Shown: positions 11,994 to 24,600, counted from the stretch's first letter. The stretch: 64,000 nucleotides of DNA from Verticillium longisporum (GCA_019188255.1 JAETXT010000016.1:558001-622000); one strand, 5' to 3'. Notes: a model not told the origin generated them from the sequence alone. Numbers and translations: made by a program.

Positions 11994-12491
11994 ATGTCGC
12001 TGTCAAACCAGAAATTGTCATGCCGCAAAAACGAGTTTCGGCGCCGAACCCAACCTGCTTGGGCATCCCTACGACTTCTTGCTTTTATCCTCATACATGT
12101 CGACAAAAATACCCCCACTTGGGGTGTGGTATTCAAGTTGGAGCAAGGTGATGATGTAGATGGGTTAGCATGCGGAAGCTTTATAAGTACGGCATCCTAG
12201 AAAATCATAGGACAGCCTCAAGATCTTCGGTTAGACCTTGGTCCAAGAAGAAATCTTAATCAAGAGGGAAGATCTCGAGGACGGAGCGACGGATATCAAT
12301 TTTCAAACGATGACGCCAGTACCTCCTGTGCTATGTGATGTTCTATGTCTAGTATTGTACATCAGAAAACGGCACTTGCAATCTCTTGCGAGTGCTTGTT
12401 TATTGGAAACACGCCTGGGGCTCACAATCTGCTGCGATGAGCTTCAACAACCTACACCAGATTCGTCGTAAGCAATCGTTGGGGGTTCTCC
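11994..12491. other. Convergent 3' intergenic region
   Basis: About 0.5 kb between the 3' ends of the WW-domain gene and the cytochrome b5 reductase gene. It presumably holds both 3' UTRs. No further feature was seen. Confidence 0.5.
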
Positions 12492-13484
12492 TCAGAAAGT
12501 GTGAATCTGATCCTTTCGATATCCCAACTGTTCCAATACACCTGGTGACCCCCTCGTGCCAACCAACGTCGCCTCCATCGCCGGTGGTCCGCAAACAAAG
12601 ACCTTGGTTTCTTGCTTGGTGGGATTTGGCGCAACTTTTTCAAGAAGCGCCTTCGTGACATGACCCTGTCGGAGTAGAGAGCCTGCCTCCGGCCGGCTCA
12701 CGGTGTAGATAGCTTTGAACCGACCGGGAAACTCCTTCTCGAAGGCGTCAAACTCGGTTTTCAACAGGGCATCTGCATCCGTATTGATGCCGAACACGAG
12801 CGTGATCTTTGTCTTGTCTTCAGAATTCCGCAAAATCCCCTGGGCTAGCTGATAGATAGGGGTAATGCCAGCCCCGCCAGCAATCAGCGTGACATGGGGA
12901 ACGTCATTTGGCTTCCATGCGGGGCCTTTGAGCGCAGCAGCGAAGAGGAGTGTCTCGCCGGGCGTTAATGAGTGCAGGTGCGCGCTCTGCTTTCCGTCTG
13001 GCTACAGTTTCACAAGCAGGTCCAGGGTTCCAGGCTGATCTTCATCATTGTTAGTAAGAGCCTTGCATGGACAAAGCCGTAACGAGCAATACCTGACGGG
13101 CTGATTGGTGTATATGGCCGTGCTACTGGGAGCCATCGGCCTTTCGGCCATGACATGGTCAAAACGGCGGCTGAGGGACTGTTAGAGTTCGTTTACTCAT
13201 CACGATTCTGATTCTTGCTTACAGGTGAGAGCTAGCCCGCTGACCGCATTTTCGTCTGGTAACCTGAAACGGAGACGCTTGGTGTTGTGATTGACAACTT
13301 CGCTACTCTCTAAAGGCAACGAAACGAAAGCAGGACCACTGCCAAACATCTTTGGTGGGCTTCCCGAATCAGCATGAGCACTGCCGGTCATCATGCGGGA
13401 GTAAATGCCTAGACTGATGCCGCCGGTAGCGATGGCCGTAAGAGCTTTTGTCGGCCGGATGCCACGTAGAAAAGTGATGGACAT
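12492..13484 (-). CDS. NADH-cytochrome b5 reductase, Mcr1-like, with in-frame TAG
   Basis: FAD/NADH oxidoreductase that passes electrons from NADH to cytochrome b5 or other one-electron acceptors; Mcr1-type members sit in the mitochondrial outer membrane or intermembrane space. Start ATG 13484, introns 13171-13222 and 13040-13092, 295 codons. The N-terminus has a Lys/Arg-containing leader and one hydrophobic segment (TAIATGGISLGIYSRM). The FAD site RPYTPIS follows. The NADH-binding half has VTLIAGGAGITPIYQL, LVFGINTDADALL and VFVCGPP, and the C-terminal LGYRKDQIHTF is typical. Codon 126 at 13002-13004 is TAG where the family has Tyr (context LLVKL-stop-PDGKQSAHLHSL). Everything downstream is conserved and in the same frame. 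As written, only a truncated FAD-domain fragment would be made. Confidence 0.9.
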
Positions 13485-13982
13485 GGTGAATAATGACTTG
13501 ACTTGTTATCGTCGGACAACTTGATAGGCTCAAATATCAATTTTGTGCGTGGACAGACTGCAGCCGTTTCTATACATCTCACCAGGCGGAGAGCTCGGCA
13601 TCGTGCCGGACTTCGGACATTATTGGTGGTAGGGTCCCGAGGGTACCTCCGCATTCGAGCTAGATCAGCACGCCTAAAGACAGTGACACCGGAACCAGAA
13701 TGTCGGATAATGCAAAAAGAAGTCTTCCGGAGCGCCGGGAAACTCCTTTACCTTCTTGCGCATTAATTGCCTACTGTAGCGTTTCTTCCTTTTTTCAGTC
13801 GCGACGCAGGGTATCGGTGATGCTCACCGGCCGGTCTTACCAGTTTCGAACAAGCACTCGGTAGTCAAGCCAAATTTCACCGAGGCGAAGAAACACTGCG
13901 CGAGGAAAAAAACACACTTATCTGTATCGTAAGACTTGGTTTTCTTTTATTGCAACCTGTACACCATACTAAGTATTTGGTG
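13485..13982. other. Intergenic region between MFS exporter and reductase
   Basis: About 0.5 kb on the promoter side of the reductase and the 3' side of the MFS gene. No coding feature or RNA gene was recognised. Confidence 0.4.
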
Positions 13983-16015
13983 TTACTCTCGCTTCAGACC
14001 AACTTTGCCAACGCCCCTGAGTCCCCAGACACTAATGAAGCAGGCCATCAACTGCATCCCGAAACAAAGCCAGAAAACCATTCGGTATCCTTCCATGATA
14101 GCTTCGGGCGACGACTTGTCCTCGATGGAAGACTTGGCTGTGACTCTGTTCGAGGTGACTGCCATGACCATCAAGCCAACCGAATGCCCGAACTGAGCGA
14201 CTGTACTAAAGACAGCGCCTGCCAGTGCTTGTGTCCCCTCAGAGAATGCATCCGTAATGATGAGATTGGCGACCGTAAAAATGACTATTAGACGATCAGT
14301 TGCGTTCACAAGGAGGTCGTATCCCGAAGCTCGGGGTACCTACCGTCGACGCTGAAGGGGCATAAGAGTGCAGCCCAGAATGCAGCGACCCAGAAGTTCC
14401 AGGCCGGATCGATAAGGGCCATTATGAGCGGTGCAGCGCATGTCAAGGCTGCAGAAATCGTAATGAGATGATTGGCGTTAATCTTATGAACAAAAAGTCC
14501 TGTGAACAGGTTGAGTAGGATGCCGACGACCACCTCAGGGAAGAAGCGAATGGCCGCGTCGAGCGCGGACAGCTGCTGGACCTCTTGGAAGCTGCAAGTC
14601 TGTCAGATCCGAGCATACACAAGTCAACAAGCGGACCACTCACAACAGACTGAGGAAGTATTCTACGCCGTTGAGCACGGCGTACGTGAGAAAGACGAGG
14701 AGACAGATGGTGGTGAACGCTCTCTTGCGCCACAGTGAGTTCGGTATCAGAGCGATGCGCCCTGACTTCTCGCGGAAATGCATCCAGAGCCCAAAAGAGA
14801 CAGCGGATGTGCCAGCAATGGATAGCATGGCAATGTTCTCGGCGTTCTTGACTTTGGCCATGTTGCCAGTGATGACCCTGTGCAAGCATCAGTCATGAGG
14901 GCGAAGACGGAATGCCTCGGTAGACTCACGCAAGGACATAGGACGTCATGCCCAGCGCCGCCGATATGAGACAGGCGCCAATCCAGTCAATTTCGCGGAC
15001 GAATCGTGACCAGGTGAACTTCTCTCGAGGAGTGTCCTGCGGCAGAAGCCAGATGCTCACCAAAAACAGCAGCCCCATCAGGCCGGCTGTAAAGTAGAAG
15101 GCAAAACGCCAGGTTAAGGACGTGTCTACGACAACGCCACCGAGAATCAACCCAAAAGAAAATCCTAGGGGCTGGCTGAGGCCGACGCAGGCGAAACCAA
15201 CATTGCGCTGGCGTCCCGCGATGAAGTTGTTCGTCAGGATGCTAATCGTGGTGGGCAAGCAGAGGGACAAGGCGACGCCTTGGAAGGCGCGAAAGAGGAT
15301 GAACCGGATGCCATTATCAGCGACGCCGGCTGCTGTGGTGAAGATAGACAGCAAGAAGCAGCCCATCAGGTTAATGTTGCGGTTGCCGATGAAGTCGGCG
15401 ACTGCGCCAGCGACAACTAAGCAGCACGCGCTAGCTAACCTGAGGGCATTGTCAGAAAAAGAAGGAACGACGATTAGCCGTGGAAGAAACAGAACTCTTC
15501 TTACGGAAATACGGATGCTGGCCTGTAACGCTCGATGTTAGCGTCAGACTGTGAAATTATCTTCTTTGATCAGTGTACGAGACATACCACAAGAGCAAAT
15601 GCGGTGCCAGTTCTAGATCCCGTGCAATCGTGGGCAAGGATATCGTCACAAGCCCGGTGCTCATGTTGCCAACAAAAGTAACACCAGTCAGAATACTGAT
15701 GACCCAAGCCGCTTTTGCCCTGGACGCAATCTTCACATTGCTGGGTTCCGCGATCTCCAGCATCTCCTGCGACTGCTGGGCGGGGTTTACAGTCGTTGAG
15801 GGCACAGCAGTCGGCTGCGCAGCGGCCTTTCGAGAGGGCGCAGAGAAACGTCGGAGCAGGGATGGCGTTCGGGAGATCCACTCCCGGATGTAACTTTTTG
15901 TTGAAGTCATGCTGCTGGTTGGGGAGCCAGGAGGAGGCTCATTCGCGACGAAGAGACCGCGAGGCGGAATCTTAGGCGTCATGTCGGTAGGCTGAGAGCT
16001 GAGGAGTAGCGTCAA
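13983..16015 (-). CDS. MFS drug exporter, DHA2/14-TM type (Atr1-like)
   Basis: Predicted 579-residue plasma-membrane drug:H+ antiporter. The start at ATG 16015 is uncertain because in-frame Met codons follow at 15979 and further downstream. A Ser/Pro-rich cytosolic N-terminus leads into about 14 membrane segments. The antiporter-type motif C region reads GLSQPLGFSFGLILGG, and IRFILFRAFQGVALSLCLPT matches the DHA2 family. Six exons total 1,740 nt, exactly in frame: introns 15523-15587, 15440-15504, 14878-14929, 14592-14643 and 14285-14343. Exon 2 (15505-15522) is an 18-nt micro-exon reading PASVFP. The substrate is unknown. The family exports aminotriazole, boron or diverse toxic compounds. 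No biosynthetic genes lie nearby, so self-resistance for a cluster is not indicated. Confidence 0.87.
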
Positions 16016-19000
16016 TGAGCGATACGTGTCTCTCTGTCGTTGGTTCCAGTTGGCTTTTTGCAGGCTATTCCCGAAATGAGGCTCAGGGAGAAGACTGAGA
16101 TGAGATCCGGATGGTACTTACAGCTCAACTTATAGTTGGGATGAAGGTTGGAGGAAAGCGCGTGGCCAATGCTGTGACCCGCCCACGCCTTGTCTGTCAT
16201 CAATCGACAGAAAGGCGTGAGCTAAGTTGAACCCACAACGTCTTAGAAAATTGGCGCAAATCCTACTTAACAGCGATGGACAAGAAGAGTTTAAGATTCA
16301 AACATGATTTTTCGTCAGTCACGAGGAATTTGAGACTTCGTCGAATTTGCGCTACCTACGCTCCGAAGTGGTTTGCGCGCCAACCCGACTCAGAGTGTTC
16401 AATGGCTGGATGGTTGCTGTGCAGACACATGATTACACGGCCTTTTACGGGGCGTTCGAGGCCCACATGGCGCCCGGGTAGGCGCCCCCTGGCCGGAGAA
16501 GAGGCTCATGGAGACACAGACCCAATGCTACCAATGCTTTCATACCTAGGCTTCTCGCCTGGGAATGCTGCTCAATGTGCTCATCCAAGCGCCTGGGTTA
16601 ATGCACAGGCCTTAAATGCAACGTTGAGCATACGGCGCGAGGATCCGATCGCTACAGACATGGTGATCATCATACAGCCCAGACCCTTTGGACACTGTGC
16701 CAGGTTCCACACCGAGGTTAGGGACACCATTTAACCTGAGTAACGTCACCTCAATTGTCAAAATCGTTTCGAATTACCGAACCCATAGTATTGACGACGA
16801 TTGTGAGGCAAGTAGGTCGCTGTCGACCTGCGCCTTAGCATGATACACACAACTGCCACCTGCAGCTGGATAGTAGTTACAACGCCATGACTACAACCAG
16901 TGAAAAATCACAGCCATGTTTGGATGGAATTCCCAACCTTCTACTAGCCTACTTATGATGGCCTCGTTCCAATAATCATGTCAGTTGGCCGCGGCTGAAT
17001 GGTGTGAAGTTAAAAAGCACGGGAATGGTCCGTCGCTGGTAAGACTTCCATGTCTGCATCAGCAAGACTCCGCCGCCCAGTCAAGACAACCCCCTGTCCA
17101 ATGGAAATGAGGAACACACTTAAAACCATGAGTCAGTCTTCTGTGAGAAACTATCGCTAACTGTAGGTAGTGGCAGCTCGGTTTATCTCGGCACGAACTA
17201 TGCATGTCGTGTTCAGGAGACCTGCCTTCTTGGGGATGATCCCAACATGGGCCATAAGGTGGCAAGACGTATCGACTCGAATCAGGATCTTCACACACAC
17301 CAGATATTCCTAAGTTTTCACCAATTCCAGGTCAGAACGTCCACAGCGGCAACATGTTGCCAGTATAAGAAGGTGGCAGCATCCAGGTGATTGGAGTGCA
17401 GCTGTATCGGAAATCGCAAGGCTATTGTTCAACAACTCCAGAGTTGCAGTCGCATGTCCTGTGGTGTTGTCTTCTGCAGGTCAGCAACATGGAACAACGC
17501 ATGCCGCAAGCACAACATCCCAATGACACACTTCAGTGTGTCGAAATTGGCAAGTGACATGACAACTTGTGCAAAGCGCCATCAGTATTGCGGCTCCGCT
17601 TGCCTATTGGTCACTCGAAGTGCGTCGTGTGATAGGAAATTATGAGGCGCATCTTGGGCGTTGTCGCGGACGCCTCGCTGAGTGTCGAGCAGCTATGTGT
17701 GGTAAACGTCCAGCCCTGCAGCATGGCATATGTATGGATGCAGCACCCACCTACTGCTCTGCAAAGGGACGCACAGTCCCAACCTTTGTTCGGATAAGCA
17801 GCGGATAAGTGCCAACTTGGCACCGGTAGTCTCGATATTGGGGTTAACCCAGAGAGTCTCAAGTCAACGACGTGCAAATGTCATGAGCCTAGTGCGCGTC
17901 ACCTGCCATCTCTGGTAAACGGAACCTTGAACTGCGATACGGCTAAGGCTAGCTCTTGGGAGAAGCTTCTCCGGGACTTATCGTTGTCGATCGTTCTCCA
18001 TGAGATGATCGAGTTGCTTCTTCTGGAGTTAGACGCTGTTGTGCCCCTAACGCTATACCGCACATTGCAAAACCCCAATATTCGCGGCCTGCTCCCCGCC
18101 CTGGCGATTTGATACCCTCTTGCTTAATGCCCGCACGAACACGAAGATTGTGATAGATCCATGTCAGAAAAAGCACACACCCCTCGTCCAATAAAGCAGT
18201 GCGTCAAGTCGCAATACGCACTCACCAAGGCCCTCCTCCGGCTAAGGGCACATCAAAGACCGACTGCGGCTCTTGGCAAGTTGTCTTCCTTGCCAAAGAT
18301 GGGAACATATTCCCGCTCGCGAACGGAGCACAGGCCTGAATTCGGTGCTGGCTGTAGCTCTAGTCTGGACTCGGCACTTGGTCAGATCAGGCAAGCCTCA
18401 GACCGAGTCGCTTGCTGGTGTAGAGCGATCGTCGTTGCTTGACGGACCTTTTGGCCACGGTTAGGGTGGGAGACATTGCGGGGAACGCCTAAAAGAAAGA
18501 CCCAGCCGCGGCATACGAAACTGACCAAGGAGATATTCTTTCTGTTCATTGGCCGTTTAGAGCAAAATAGGGAGGGCAGAGGGGCGAGTTGGGTAGCATC
18601 AGCGCATGCATCTCTATCGCCATACTTGCCTCCTTCCCAGAAAGGCAAGGCCTCCGCTATCGCCCTCTGACCCCCCCCCGGATCTTGATCCCCTCCCGCA
18701 AGTGAATCGGATCTACAACCGGTGTCGGTTCCGGCCGCGCCTCCAATCGTTCTCTCTATCTGCCGCAGCCACCAGCCTGATCTTGAGCCTTAGACGTCTC
18801 GTACTCAAGCTCACCTGCCATGCTACCCCACACATATCCCGGGAATCCGAGCTGCATGGGGCCAAACAGGCTGCGTACCCCTATGAAGCGACATGGTAGC
18901 ACTGCAATCAAAAGCGCCATTGACGACGTGAGGCGCTTGAAGAGCCTCCAAGGCCTCCGAGCGCCACTATTCCCGACTTCCTTCCTAATGTGGCTGCTGT

Positions 19001-19330
19001 CCGGCAGAAGCAGCGCTGGCAACACCGTAGGCTTCGCAATGTCACTCAACTACCGGATTGGAGCTTGCCAAGCCTGCGAGGTGCCACGATGAATCGGAGG
19101 TAACTTCACTCAACAACTTCAACTCCAGCATTGCGTGGGCTAGCCATCAGACGGGGGGGTGCGAAGCCAGGATCTGGACCCGCGACGAGGGGAGGCGACG
19201 AGCTTCGGCAGGCTATAAGAAGGCTCATGATGTGCCCCGAAATGTACTCAAATCTCCAGAGACTCATCTTGCAGACAAAGCATTACTCAAGACACCCTCT
19301 TCCCAAGTTCTTTCGAGCCCCTCGGTCATC
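16016..19330. other. Long intergenic region, 3.3 kb
   Basis: Separates the MFS exporter (minus) from the deuterolysin gene (plus). The open frames here (e.g. 16276-16734 plus, 17611-17877 minus, 18161-18442 plus) are short, overlap each other and carry no domain I recognise. I see no transposon relic, tandem repeat or RNA gene. A C10 run lies at about 18669-18678. Room exists for long promoters or unannotated non-coding transcripts. Confidence 0.4.
19214..19220 (+). promoter_or_regulatory. Candidate TATA box of deuterolysin gene
   Basis: TATAAGA lies about 110 nt upstream of ATG 19331, a plausible distance in filamentous fungi with 5' leaders of 50-100 nt. Assigned from position and sequence only. 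Confidence 0.4.
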
Positions 19331-20510
19331 ATGAAGTTCTCCGGTCTCCTGTACCTCGCCACCCTGGCCTCCGCCGCCTCTGTTGACCTCAACAAGCGCG
19401 ACAGCCCTCTCGATATCAAGATTGAGAAGGTCGGCAACACCGCCATCAAGGCGAGCATCACCAACACTGGTGCCTCCGACCTCAAGATCCTCAAGACTGG
19501 CTCGATCCTCGATGACCTCGAGGTTGAGAAGTCCGAGATCTTCTCTGGCTGTGCGTGCCGTCCAACACTTTCCTACGGATGCATACGATCCTTGACTAAC
19601 ATGTATTAACAGCCAAGAAGGTTGAGTTTGATGGTGTCCGCCTCCAGCTTGATACCACGGCTCTCGGCGAGGAGTCCTTCCAGGTCCTCGTTGCCGGCGA
19701 GACTGTCGAGCTTACCTGGGACGTCGCCCACGTGCACGACCTCAGCGCCGGTGGCGAGTTCGACATCAGCGCCAACGGCCGCTTCTCCTACGCCGAGGGT
19801 GACTCGACCGAGCTGACCGGCGTTGCGACCTACGCGTCCAACGTTGTGCACTCGACCGTCGACGGCGAGGAGGCCGCCAAGGTGCGCCGTGACTTCCACG
19901 AGACGATCAAGCGCGCTGTCGTCCAGAGCGACTGCACCGGCACCCGCCGCACGGCGACCATCAATGCGCTGTCCAACTGCCGCAGCCTGGCGCTCGCCGC
20001 CGCCTCGGCCGCCTCGTCCGGCGCCGCCGCCAAGATGGCCGACTTTTTCAAGTCGTCGACCACGGCCACCCGCAACACGGTCGCCGGCGTCTTCAACCGC
20101 ATCGCCTCTGAGTGCGGCAGCTCCACCGGCGGCGTCTCCCGCCAGTACTGCACCGACATCTACCCGGCGTGCTCGTCGGGCGTCATTGCCTACACGCTGC
20201 CGAGCCAGAGCTACATGGTCAACTGCCCGTACTACTTCTCGTCCTTCCCGGCCCAGAGCCGCACGTGCCGCGCCATCGACCAGGCCACTACCACGCTCCA
20301 CGAGGTCACCCACCTGACCCAGATCCGCGGCACCCAGGACTACAACTGCTACGGCTACTCCTGCGTCCGCAGCTTGTCGGCCTCGCAGAACATCAACCAC
20401 GCCGATACCTACACCCTGTTCGCCCAGTGTAAGTGCCGCCTCCTGTTGTATGGTATTGTCGTGATGATACGGAAGCTGACCCGATTTCAGCCATCTACGC
20501 TGGCTGCTAA
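19331..20510 (+). CDS. Deuterolysin-type secreted metalloprotease (M35)
   Basis: Secreted zinc endopeptidase of the aspzincin clan, acting on basic proteins such as histones and protamine outside the cell. Predicted 351 residues. A signal peptide (MKFSGLLYLATLASAASV) is followed by a long propeptide that ends at a Kex2-type KR near residue 172 (ETIKR-AVVQSDC). The mature part is Cys-rich and contains the zinc motif HEVTH (about residues 303-307) plus the downstream GTQDYNCYGY segment, which matches the aspzincin GTxDxxYG third-ligand region. Introns 19551-19612 and 20429-20490. The last exon encodes only SIYAGC. It is strongly GC3-biased compared with the flanking DNA, consistent with high expression. 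Usually under nitrogen, carbon or pH control in this family; no such site is proven here. Confidence 0.95.
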
Positions 20511-21086
20511 GCGACTCGCTGTCGTGAGATTCACAAGGCCGCCCTGTCGGTTTTGAGATGTGGCTCGGGTGCTTGATAGAGGCCCCGAGGGTCGAAAGAG
20601 GTGTGATGATGCAGCGAGCTTGGATTTTTGTTTTTTCCGTCTTCTTGGATATCCACGATGGGTGTCCAGTCGTGATGGGGCTGCAGGGGTGTCATTGACA
20701 TGTAACCAAAGATGACCAATGATCAAATTTGCTTCTCATCATTTGAGGATCCAAAAGCTGTGTTCGGTTGTGTGACTGTGTCGTATGTTCATCAATTCGC
20801 GTTCATAGCGATGGCCAGGTGGGCGAATATCAGGCTGGCACATCCGTCTGTCGAGCTGCCATTGGATGGAATAAACTTTCGTCATGACGGATGTGTCGCG
20901 TGTCCATGGGATCCCAGGCATGATAATATTCGATAAAGACCATGGTGGAGGAATGCTCGATGTAATGCATAAAATAGAGATGGACGATCTGTGGTTCACT
21001 GCCCAACGATGGTCCCATTCCTCGGGCTGGATCACATGACTCGAGGCACTGCCACGTCTGTCACTGCCTTCCCGGGGAGAGCCTGC

Positions 21087-21113
21087 TTAGGTACCTAGGT
21101 ACCTAGGTGCCTA
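21087..21113. repeat. Palindromic TAGGTACC tandem
   Basis: Overlapping copies of an 8-bp palindromic unit (TAGGTACC) are followed by a degenerate TAGGTGCC. Isolated copies of the same core (AGGTACCT) recur in other intergenic or intronic positions of this window, e.g. about 10775, 24989 and 33666. Confidence 0.6.
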
Positions 21114-21261
21114 AAATGAAGGCCCGCAATGCGTTCATCCCCCCCAGACTCTTTTCGGCCAATAACAAACCTCGCATCGCTTGTGATCTCATTCGTCCTA
21201 GCGCCATCCCAATGGAGCGCTCGGCCCAGGGCCGTGGCTCCCGTGACAGTCTGGAGCTCCA

Positions 21262-21355
21262 CCAAGCTCCAGGCGCAGCTCCAGGCGCAGGCACAAGCAC
21301 AGGCACAGGCCTGCCCGCTGGAAGCAGACCTATCGACTGTCGACTGTCGACTGTG
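21262..21355. repeat. Minisatellite: GGCGCAG/GGCACAG units and CGACTGT units
   Basis: An imperfect array of 6-12 nt units built on CAGGCRCAG at about 21262-21306 lies close to three tandem CGACTGT heptamers at about 21334-21354, upstream of the muniscin gene. Confidence 0.6.
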
Positions 21356-21632
21356 GCTCCGGGAGCGGTGGCAGGCCAGCCCGCATTGATGATTCAAGGC
21401 CCAACCCAACCCCAGAACCTTTCCACTGCATCTCGCGATGCTCCTCACCTTGGCCCGCCACCACACGCACACACCTCAGCAAACCCCCAGCCACTCGTCT
21501 TTCGCCCTGGGCCATTGCACCCGCAACCCCGTGTAGACTGCAGCGCTATGCGTGCGATCCCTTCGCCTTGTCCACGTCACTGCATTTTCTGTACATGATT
21601 CCCCGCGCAGCGTCTACGAGCTGACGAACACA

Positions 21633-24600
21633 ATGGACGACACCACGCGCACCGAATACCCGTCCATGCTTGTGAGCGGCCATTCCAATCTGCTGCCACC
21701 CCGCCATTGCAGCTGTCGAGCTTCGTCTTCGTGTTCACACGCTGCATCATTCGCTGACCTTGTGTTTTTTGTCGCCTCCAGGGATCCCTCCAGCCGACCC
21801 AAGCTGTCCACGTCCTGACCGAGCGAGTAAAGAGGATAAACAAGATCAATGGCGAAATCGCAGAATGGCTCCAGGTACGCCCGATAGACGAGCCACTCGA
21901 ATATACACACTGGCCAATTGTTTGCTGAACAGTCTTCTCTCTCAGGAACGCCGCAGGGTGGAGGAGCAATACGTCTTGAGCCTCCGCAAGCTGCTCCAGT
22001 TCAAGGTTCCCAACGCCCAATCCGAGCTCGGGTACGTTCTTCACATTCCCTCCTCGACTCTCTTGGAGCTCTTTTGCCTGTTTTTGCCATGCTGACAGGA
22101 TCCCCAGCGTCTTCCAGGCGCCATGGGACAAGATCCTCCAGGCCGTCGATGCAACCGCGCAGTCACACCACCAGCTCGCCGCCAGCATTGACAGGGACGT
22201 CGAGGCACCATTGCGCGCTTTCGGGACCAAGCCGGAGATGCAGGAGATGATCGCCACCTCTGGCAACCTCTCCGGCATGGCGCGCGACTTGGACGAAGCA
22301 CAGAAGAAGGTCGAGACGTTGGGGAAGAAAGGCACAAAGGGCAATGCGCAGAAACTCGAGGCCGCCCTGTCCAAGCTGAACTCGTCGACGCAACAGTGGG
22401 ACTCCTCGGCGCCCTTCATCTTCGAATCGCTCCAGGCCCTCGACGAGCAGCGCGTCAACCAGCTGCGCGATCTCTTGACCCAGTACCAGACGCACGAAAG
22501 CGACCAGGCCCAACGCAGCCAGGCGACGGCCGCCGAGACGCTGGCCTCCATGCTGGAGATCAGCACGGAACTCGAGATTGCCAGCTTCCAGGAGCGCGCC
22601 ACGGCCGGAAGGCCGAGGTTGGAGAAGAGGCCGTCGACACGGCAGACTTCGCATACCGCAGCCGGCCAGAGCCATGGCCAAAGCCTGAGCCAGAGTCAAA
22701 GCCTAGCACCACCGAACCACAGCCAGATTGCCGATGACACGACAAGCGAGCGATCTGTGCCTGTCGAGCATAGGCCGCCGCCGCCACCCGAGCCCAGGCA
22801 AGAGACAAAGCAGGAAGGCAAGACAGGTATGCGTTCGCGTACATACGAGAGAGATGCCCTGACATGGCCCACTGACCCTGTGAACAGAATCAAAGCTGCG
22901 CAGTCGCATTGGCACGATGCTTGGCCGCCGACGGCAAAGCGTCCACAGCGGCTTCGGGTCGCTCTCCCCTGGAAAGTCTGGATCCTTTGGGCGCACGGGG
23001 AGCAGCCATGGCCGACCAGGACTGTCACCTAGAACATCGTCAAGCAACCTTGGAGAAGCGAACAACCGCTTGTCCATGCTACCCGAAACACCGAGCGCGC
23101 CGAACCAACCGAACCCGCCGCAAACGATCCGTGAATCAGACGAGCGGTCTGCGCATGAGGGTACCAACGGGGTTGCCGAGACCACTGGTCATGCAGCACT
23201 CAGCCGAACATCATCAGCCGCGGTCAACGGCGCAGACATCGTCGATGTGTCAGACGTCCCTCCCCCTCCAGGACCACCGCCTTCGCAGCTGCGGGAGACG
23301 GAGAACAAGGATGCTGAAGGCTTCACCGTACCCCCGCCAGCGACGGATCCCATCTCCCAAGCGCAACGGGAAGCAGCCGAGGACAATGAACAAATGTTCA
23401 AGCTCAACATTCAGAGCTCGCCGATCCAGGAAGAAGATCCCGAAGAGAGCCAGGCTGCTATAACCAACGTCGCCAGCACCCTAGGCAAGATGAGCGCGCC
23501 AACGCGAAAGGTGGGTACTGTGAGGGGCAGGCGTGATGTTAGGAACACCATCTACGTCCCCGCACCGCCCGGCCGGGATCTCACGAACGAGAACCCCTTC
23601 CCATCGTCGCCGCCGCTGCTCAGCCAAACGTCTCGCCCCTCGGCCGTAGCCACTCTGGCGTCCGAGGCGAGTATCGCTGCTACATCTGACACGCAGTCCA
23701 TTCGTTCGGCCAACTCGCTCAGCAGCCTTGCTCACCAGAAGCACCCCGAAATGACCGGACCTGGCCTCAACTCGTCCATCATCGAGACTGTTACAGCGTC
23801 CTTTGAGGATGGAGTGGTCAAGAGCGCCAAGATTAGCGGCGAGATCGCCTTCTCATATCACGGCGACTCGGATGCGCCAGGTAAGCCCCCACTTGCGGCA
23901 TCATGAATGATAATACACCGCTGACCACGGCGCAGAATCTGAGAGCATTCGTATCAACAACTTCCCCAACCTCGAAGTCATTGGACCGAACCGCATCTTT
24001 GTTCACAACGTGTCTCCTGAACAACCCGATCAATTCACACTGAACCTATCTCACCTGAACAAGACGGCCACAGCTTTCACCTATCGTGTTCACGATATTG
24101 CCGGCCCGGACGCGCCGTCCCTTGCGGAGCATGCACCACTGCTTCTGCGCCCCACATGGAAGCCCCAGGGCGACAAGCTTGGCCTACTCCTCCAGTATTC
24201 CCTTAACCCCGCAGCCAAGGTGTCGGGTCCGGTGACACTTCACAATGTCGTGTTCGTCGTCACGTATGAGGGTGCGCGCGCGTCCGGGGCGCAGACCAAG
24301 CCTTCCGGTACCCACCTCAAAGAGAAGCAGCTCGTCTACTGGCGTCTCCCCGAGCTCACCCTGACCTCCGAGGTGCACAAGATCGTCTGCCGTATCGTCG
24401 GAGCCGAGAACGGGGAACCAAAGCCGGGCCACGTCGAAGCTCGATGGGAGTACACTCCTGCTGAAGGCACCACCCTCGGCAGCGGCATCTCCGTGTCCAG
24501 ACTTGAGGAGTCGAAGGGCAAGGGCAAGGAGGTCGCGGCCGCAGAGGATGACCCTTTTGCCGACGAAGAACTTAACTCGCCTGCCCTGCCTGCTGACCAG

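Larger units (their letters stand above)
20511..21632. other. Intergenic region with short repeats
   Basis: About 1.1 kb between deuterolysin and the muniscin gene. It contains the palindromic CCTAGGTACC run and the minisatellite described separately. No gene was seen. The GC-rich 3' part probably holds the muniscin promoter and leader. Confidence 0.45.

Noticed and set aside
16276..16734. 152-codon open frame as a gene
   Set aside because: No domain, no conserved pattern, no splice or start context. Composition is like the flanking intergenic DNA.
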